Positions 60,355 to 64,000 of a DNA stretch of 64,000 nucleotides are shown piece by piece. The notes under the pieces were generated by a model that was not told where the DNA came from, did not search any database, and worked only from the letters and a program-made list of their open reading frames with translations. The DNA is taken from NCBI GenBank assembly GCA_963836265.1, contig CAWIIO010000002.1, positions 372,001 through 436,000 of the forward strand, given 5' to 3'. A program made the translations under genes and the position numbers. Source of the stretch: CAIWHR01 sp963836265 (lineage in GTDB: Bacteria; Pseudomonadota; Gammaproteobacteria; Burkholderiales; Casimicrobiaceae). How positions within the stretch are numbered: position 1 is the stretch's first letter; every line of letters starts with the position of its first letter.

Positions 60355-61671
60355 ATGACGCCGACCACCCAGGGAGCGATCGTGCTCGTCGCGACGCTCG
60401 CCGTCCTGCTCTCGGGCGCGCCGGTCGCGTTCGGGCTCGGCGCGGTCGCGATCTTCTTCCTGCTGGTGTTTCAGGGGATCGACGCGCTGCAAGTGGTCGC
60501 CGAGACGCTTTACGGGGGATTGCATGACTTCACGCTGGTGTCGATCCCGATGTTCGTCATGATGGGAGCGGCGATCGGTTCGTCGCCTGCGGGCAAGGAC
60601 CTCTACGTCGCGCTCGACCGCTGGCTCTACCGGTTGCCGGGCGGTCTCGTCATCTCGAACCTCGGCGCGTGTGCGCTGTTCGCCGCGCTCACCGGATCGT
60701 CGCCCGCCTGTTGTGCGGCGATCGGCAAGATGGGAATCCCGGAGATGCGCAGCCGCGGCTATCCGGACGACGTTGCGACCGGATCGATCTGCGCGGGCGG
60801 CACGCTCGGCATCCTGATCCCGCCCTCGATCACGTTCATTCTCTACGGCATCGCGACCGAGACGTCGATCGGCAGGCTGTTCCTCGCCGGGGTCGTGCCC
60901 GGCGTGATGCTGACGATGCTGTTCATCCTGTGGACGGTGATCATCATCCGCAAGCGCGGGTTCCGTTCCCACGCCGTGGACTTTCGCTACACCTGGACCC
61001 AGAAACTGCAGTCGATTCCCAAGATCGCGCCGTTTCTCGCGATCATCGTCGGCGTGATGTATGTGCTCTACGGCGGCGTGGCGACGCCATCGGAGGCGGC
61101 CGGCGTGGGCGCCGCGCTGTGCGTCCTGCTCGCGATCGTGATCTATCGGATGTGGCGGCCCACGCAGTGGTGGTCGATCCTGCGCGACACGACGCGCGAG
61201 TCGGTGATGATCCTGATGATCATCGCCGCCGCCGTGCTGTTCGGCTACATGCTGACGTCGCTGTACCTCACGCAGACGCTCGCGCAGGCGATCGCCGACG
61301 CGCACGTCAACCGCTGGATGCTGATGGCGATGATCAACGTCTTCCTGCTGGTGTGCGGGTTCTTCATCCCGCCGGCCGCGATCATCCTGATGACGGCGCC
61401 GATCCTCTACCCGATCATCAGGACCGCGGGCTTCGACCCCGTGTGGTTCGGCGTGATCCTCACGATGAACATGGAGATCGGCCTCATCCATCCGCCGGTC
61501 GGTCTCAACATCTACATCGTCAGCTCGATCGCGCCCGACGTACCGGTGACGCGCATCATGTGGGGCACGATTCCGTATGTGCTGTGCATGATGCTCGCGA
61601 TCGTCATCCTGTGCGTGTTTCCGGAGATCGCGACCTGGCTCCCCGATCGCCTGATGGGCACGGCGCACTGA
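60355..61671 (+). CDS. dctM: TRAP transporter large permease DctM
   Basis: 438 residues from ATG 60355, a usual DctM length; an in-frame ATG at 60289 would add 22 residues encoded by repeat sequence. About 12 membrane helices. Conserved segments are SIPMFVMMGAAIGSSPAGKDLY-type near 60-80, GSSPACCAAIGKMGIPEM near 116, CAGGTLGILIPPSITFILYG near 143 and GLIHPPVGLNIYI near 377. It is the sodium-coupled transport subunit. Confidence 0.95.
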   Translation: MTPTTQGAIVLVATLAVLLSGAPVAFGLGAVAIFFLLVFQGIDALQVVAETLYGGLHDFTLVSIPMFVMMGAAIGSSPAGKDLYVALDRWLYRLPGGLVISNLGACALFAALTGSSPACCAAIGKMGIPEMRSRGYPDDVATGSICAGGTLGILIPPSITFILYGIATETSIGRLFLAGVVPGVMLTMLFILWTVIIIRKRGFRSHAVDFRYTWTQKLQSIPKIAPFLAIIVGVMYVLYGGVATPSEAAGVGAALCVLLAIVIYRMWRPTQWWSILRDTTRESVMILMIIAAAVLFGYMLTSLYLTQTLAQAIADAHVNRWMLMAMINVFLLVCGFFIPPAAIILMTAPILYPIIRTAGFDPVWFGVILTMNMEIGLIHPPVGLNIYIVSSIAPDVPVTRIMWGTIPYVLCMMLAIVILCVFPEIATWLPDRLMGTAH

Positions 61672-61723
61672 AGGCCCTCGGTAACCGGCGGCGCACCGCT
61701 GGCGATCGGGGGCCGGGCCGGCG

Positions 61724-62140
61724 TCAGGCACTCGTCATTCCGCCGTTGACCATCCACGGCGTGCCGAAGCGGTCGACCAGCATGCCGAAGGCTTCGGCCC
61801 AGAACGTTTTCTGCATGGGCATCGTGACCCTGCCGCCGTCCGCCAACGCGTCGAACACGCGCCTGGCGTCGGCGGCCGCGGGATAGATCAGCGACAGCGA
61901 GAATCCCTTCAGGCCTTCGTACGGCTGGCCGACCATCGAGTCGGACGCCATCAGCAGGCGGCCGCCGAGGTCGAGGCGCGCGTGCATGATCCGATCGGCG
62001 CTCCCGGGGGGCGTTTGGGCCGCCAGCGGAGATTCGGCGTGCGTCAGCAAGCTGAGCTTGCCTTCGAGCGTGCGCTCGTAGAAGCGCATCGCGTCGGCGC
62101 AAGTGCCGTCGAAGATCAGGTAGGCATCGAGCTGGGTCAT
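61724..62140 (-). CDS. VOC-superfamily protein, PhnB-like
   Basis: 138 residues with two glyoxalase-like beta-alpha-beta-beta-beta modules. The N-terminal pattern FDGTCADAMRFYERTLEGKL and the C-terminal MQKTFWAEAFGMLVDRFGTPWMVN are those of PhnB-type (3-demethylubiquinone methyltransferase-like) proteins. Their function is mostly undefined. It follows the YCII-like gene by 42 bases on the same strand; these two families often occur together with ECF sigma factors, though none is present here. Confidence 0.85.
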   Translation of the reverse strand: MTQLDAYLIFDGTCADAMRFYERTLEGKLSLLTHAESPLAAQTPPGSADRIMHARLDLGGRLLMASDSMVGQPYEGLKGFSLSLIYPAAADARRVFDALADGGRVTMPMQKTFWAEAFGMLVDRFGTPWMVNGGMTSA

Positions 62141-62182
62141 CGTGGATCCTTTCGCAGAGAGAGAAAGATTCGATCGTTTCCG

Positions 62183-62626
62183 TCAGCGTTTCCCGGACCG
62201 CGCGAGCTCGTCGGCCTTCGCGCGCAAGCGTTGCTCCTGCGCGCGGAGCTCGGGCGTGAATTCGGCGCCGAAGTCCTCGGCTTCGAAGACTTGCCGAATC
62301 TCGATCTCCGCTTCTTCGCCGGGCATCGGATCCGGGCAGCGCTTGACCCATTCGATCGCCTCTTCCTTCGACTTGACCTGCCACAGCCAGTAGCCGGCAA
62401 CCAACTCTTTCGTCTCGGCAAACGGACCGTCGACGACGGTTCGCTTGCCGCCGGCGAACCTGACGCGCGCGCCCTTCGCGCTCGGCTGCAGCCCTTCGCC
62501 GGCGAGCATCACGCCGGCCTTCACCAGCTCTTCGTTGAACTTCCCCATCTCGGCCAACAGTTTTTCGCTCGGCATGACGCCGGCTTCGCTGTTCGGGGTG
62601 GCCTTGACGATCACCATGAATCGCAT
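62183..62626 (-). CDS. YCII/DGPF-domain protein
   Basis: 147 residues from ATG 62626, with GGAGA about seven bases upstream. MRFMVIVKATPNSEAG, the signature DGPFAETKELVAGYW near 65-80 and KRCPDPMPGEEAEIEIRQVF place it in the YCII-related DGPF family, with an extra C-terminal Arg/Glu-rich helix of about 35 residues (ELRAQEQRLRAKADEL). Biochemical role is unknown. Confidence 0.86.
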   Translation of the reverse strand: MRFMVIVKATPNSEAGVMPSEKLLAEMGKFNEELVKAGVMLAGEGLQPSAKGARVRFAGGKRTVVDGPFAETKELVAGYWLWQVKSKEEAIEWVKRCPDPMPGEEAEIEIRQVFEAEDFGAEFTPELRAQEQRLRAKADELARSGKR

Positions 62627-62997
62627 CGCATGTCTCCTTCGGATTGACGGTTTGGAGCGAGTTTCCGGACGGTCCGGCAAAGGGTCGTTCTGCTTCTGGT
62701 CGAACGGCGGGTGGCGAAATCGACAACTCCGATCTGGCGGGAATGCTCATGCCTCCGACGCAGCCCCCGGGGCGATCTTGGATGCGACACCGCCCAAGCG
62801 CGATGATTCACGCGCGATACCCATGCCGTCGTCCCAGCATTGGGGCCCGGAGTCCGAAGGCGCTCTCGCCGCGGCGGGCCCGCGTCCTTCCACCGTGGAG
62901 TCGATCGAGTGCTCCAATTCGACCGACCGGGGCCGCCTCATTGCGTACCACGGCGACGCGACCGTAGCGGCAGCCCGCGCGTGGACGGAGGTGGCTT
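62627..62997. other. Spacer between the YCII-like gene and the SulP gene
   Basis: 371 bases. Short open frames exist on both strands, but none shows family similarity, a plausible ribosome-binding site or consistent codon use. No terminator for the SulP gene was seen. Confidence 0.5.
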
Positions 62998-64000
62998 TCA
63001 GCCTCGGGAGTCGTCGAGCTGGCGCAGGATTTCGTTGGTCTCGCGCATGCGCAACGACAGAATCCGGGCGAGGTTCGTCACGAGCCGGATCGCGATCGCC
63101 GGGTCCCGCGTCGCAATTTCGTCCATCGCGTCGCGGGTGAGCTCGTAGACGACGGTGTCCTCGACCGCCCGCGCGGTTGCCGAGCGCGGGCGGCCGTCGA
63201 GCAACGCGGCCTCGCCGAACAGTGACCCTTCCTCCATCGTCACGATTCGCGAGCGCGAGCCGCCAGGGACGACGATCGAGATCTCGACGGCGCCGCTCGC
63301 GAGCAGGCAAAGCCGGTCGCCAGGGTCGTTCTCGCGAAACAGCACCTCGCCTGCGGCGAACGTGCGCCGCGCGAAGTGATGCGCGATCTGTGCAAGCCGG
63401 GACGCGCTCAGCCCTTCCATCAGCGGGAATGCCGACAGACTCAACTCCGCGCTTTCGGCGCGGGCGATCGATTCGAGCGCGGCGTGCTCGGCCCATTCGA
63501 CCGCTTGATCGGCGTCCCGGAACCACCGCCGCGATTCGACCTCCTGGAACACGCCGTGCGCAAGCAATGCGGGCCCGTGCCTTCCGCCGGCGGTGACGCT
63601 CGCGAGCAGCAGCTTGGTGCCGCTGGTCGCGAGGCGCCGGGCAAGCCGCTCGAGGAGCAGCGCGCCGGTCGCGTCGATCACGGTGACGCGACGAAAGTCG
63701 AGGACCACGGCGTCGACCTCGCCGCCTAGAGGCTCGACCCGCTCGCTCAGGCGTTCCGCGCTGCCGTAGAACAGCGCGCCTTCGAGCTCGATTACCCGAA
63801 TCCGCTGGCGGACTTCCTTGATGCGCACCGCGTCGTCGCCACCCCAGACCCGGCGCGATGGCCGGACCGTGCCATCGACGACGCTGCGCACGAGCGAGCG
63901 GTTCATGCCGCGGAAGAAAAGGACCGCCGACAGCTGGAGGCCGACGCCGATGGCCGGGATGAATCCGAAGAAGACCGCCGCGAGCGCGACCAGCGCAACC
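62998..64000 (-). CDS. SulP-family anion transporter with STAS and cyclic-nucleotide-binding domains, 5' end outside window
   Basis: The frame is open from the right edge, so the N-terminal membrane core is missing; the visible part begins with a hydrophobic helix ending FFGFIPAIGVGLQLSAVLFF and the SulP-type link RGMNRSLVRSVVDGT. A STAS domain follows (IRVIELEGALFYGSAERLSE, VVLDFRRVTVIDATGALLLE, with Asp/Thr-Gly motif). The last 150 residues are a cNMP-binding domain: AAGEVLFRENDPGDRLCLL and the phosphate cassette FGEAALLDGRPRSATARA, including the arginine that binds cyclic nucleotide phosphate. This suggests transport gated by cAMP or cGMP. The internal ATG at 63906 is not the start. The anion is unknown. 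Confidence 0.88.
   Translation of the reverse strand, partial: VALVALAAVFFGFIPAIGVGLQLSAVLFFRGMNRSLVRSVVDGTVRPSRRVWGGDDAVRIKEVRQRIRVIELEGALFYGSAERLSERVEPLGGEVDAVVLDFRRVTVIDATGALLLERLARRLATSGTKLLLASVTAGGRHGPALLAHGVFQEVESRRWFRDADQAVEWAEHAALESIARAESAELSLSAFPLMEGLSASRLAQIAHHFARRTFAAGEVLFRENDPGDRLCLLASGAVEISIVVPGGSRSRIVTMEEGSLFGEAALLDGRPRSATARAVEDTVVYELTRDAMDEIATRDPAIAIRLVTNLARILSLRMRETNEILRQLDDSRG

Noticed and set aside
62644..62967. Small plus-strand gene in the spacer before the SulP gene
   Set aside because: No ribosome-binding site, no similarity, and composition like a random high-GC frame.

Overview
The window is high-GC DNA (codon third positions overwhelmingly G or C) and reads as a chromosomal segment of a betaproteobacterium. 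The evidence is the uninterrupted rif-str-S10-spc-alpha order, the tRNA-Tyr/Gly/Thr-tuf-tRNA-Trp-secE-nusG lead-in, a 396-residue EF-Tu, and intergenic repeats of the kind common in Burkholderiales genomes. No phage, insertion sequence or CRISPR array is visible. Species-level assignment is not possible from the sequence alone.

Layout. 1-3327 (minus strand): a three-gene set, GMC-family alcohol dehydrogenase, C-terminal-haem cytochrome c' type protein, and the start of a hydroxyacid-oxoacid transhydrogenase-like iron alcohol dehydrogenase that runs off the left edge. 3560-17855 (plus): a promoter, tRNA-Tyr, tRNA-Gly, tRNA-Thr, tuf copy 1, tRNA-Trp, secE, nusG, rplK, rplA, rplJ, rplL, rpoB and rpoC. 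17830-19341: a bidirectional hairpin, a minus-strand LysR regulator and a small divergent protein interrupt the translation cluster. 19512-38779: a strong promoter, then rpsL-rpsG-fusA-tuf copy 2, the S10 genes (rpsJ to rpsQ), an extended -10 promoter, the spc genes (rplN to rpmJ), and the alpha genes (rpsM to rplQ), closed by a clear rho-independent terminator.

38823-45881: galE, a convergent exonuclease/phosphatase-family lipoprotein, an ABC-ATPase remnant, then a histidine-utilisation operon hutD-hutF-hutI-hutG plus a DUF2007-like protein. This is the deiminase route, in which HutF makes N-formylglutamate and HutG deformylates it. hutH and hutU are not in the window, and 96-bp tandem repeats sit between hutF and hutI. 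45882-54339 (minus): a complete System I cytochrome c maturation operon ccmABCDEFGHI with a HemY-type protoporphyrinogen oxidase as its last gene. 54750-64000: maeB (malic enzyme with a phosphotransacetylase-like tail), a rhodanese, a haloacid-dehalogenase-type hydrolase, a TRAP transporter (dctP, dctQ, dctM), PhnB-like and YCII-like proteins, and the C-terminal part of a SulP transporter fused to STAS and cyclic-nucleotide-binding domains.

The most notable non-coding signal is several families of short intergenic repeats that have entered the most conserved operons of the genome, sometimes supplying the ribosome-binding site or start codon of the next gene (nusG, dctQ, perhaps hutI). The two tuf genes are effectively identical and have G-rich codon usage (Gly GGG, Val GTG) unlike every neighbour, except in their last ~20 codons. 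No wholly new system was found; the repeat families and the mosaic tuf genes are the best leads.
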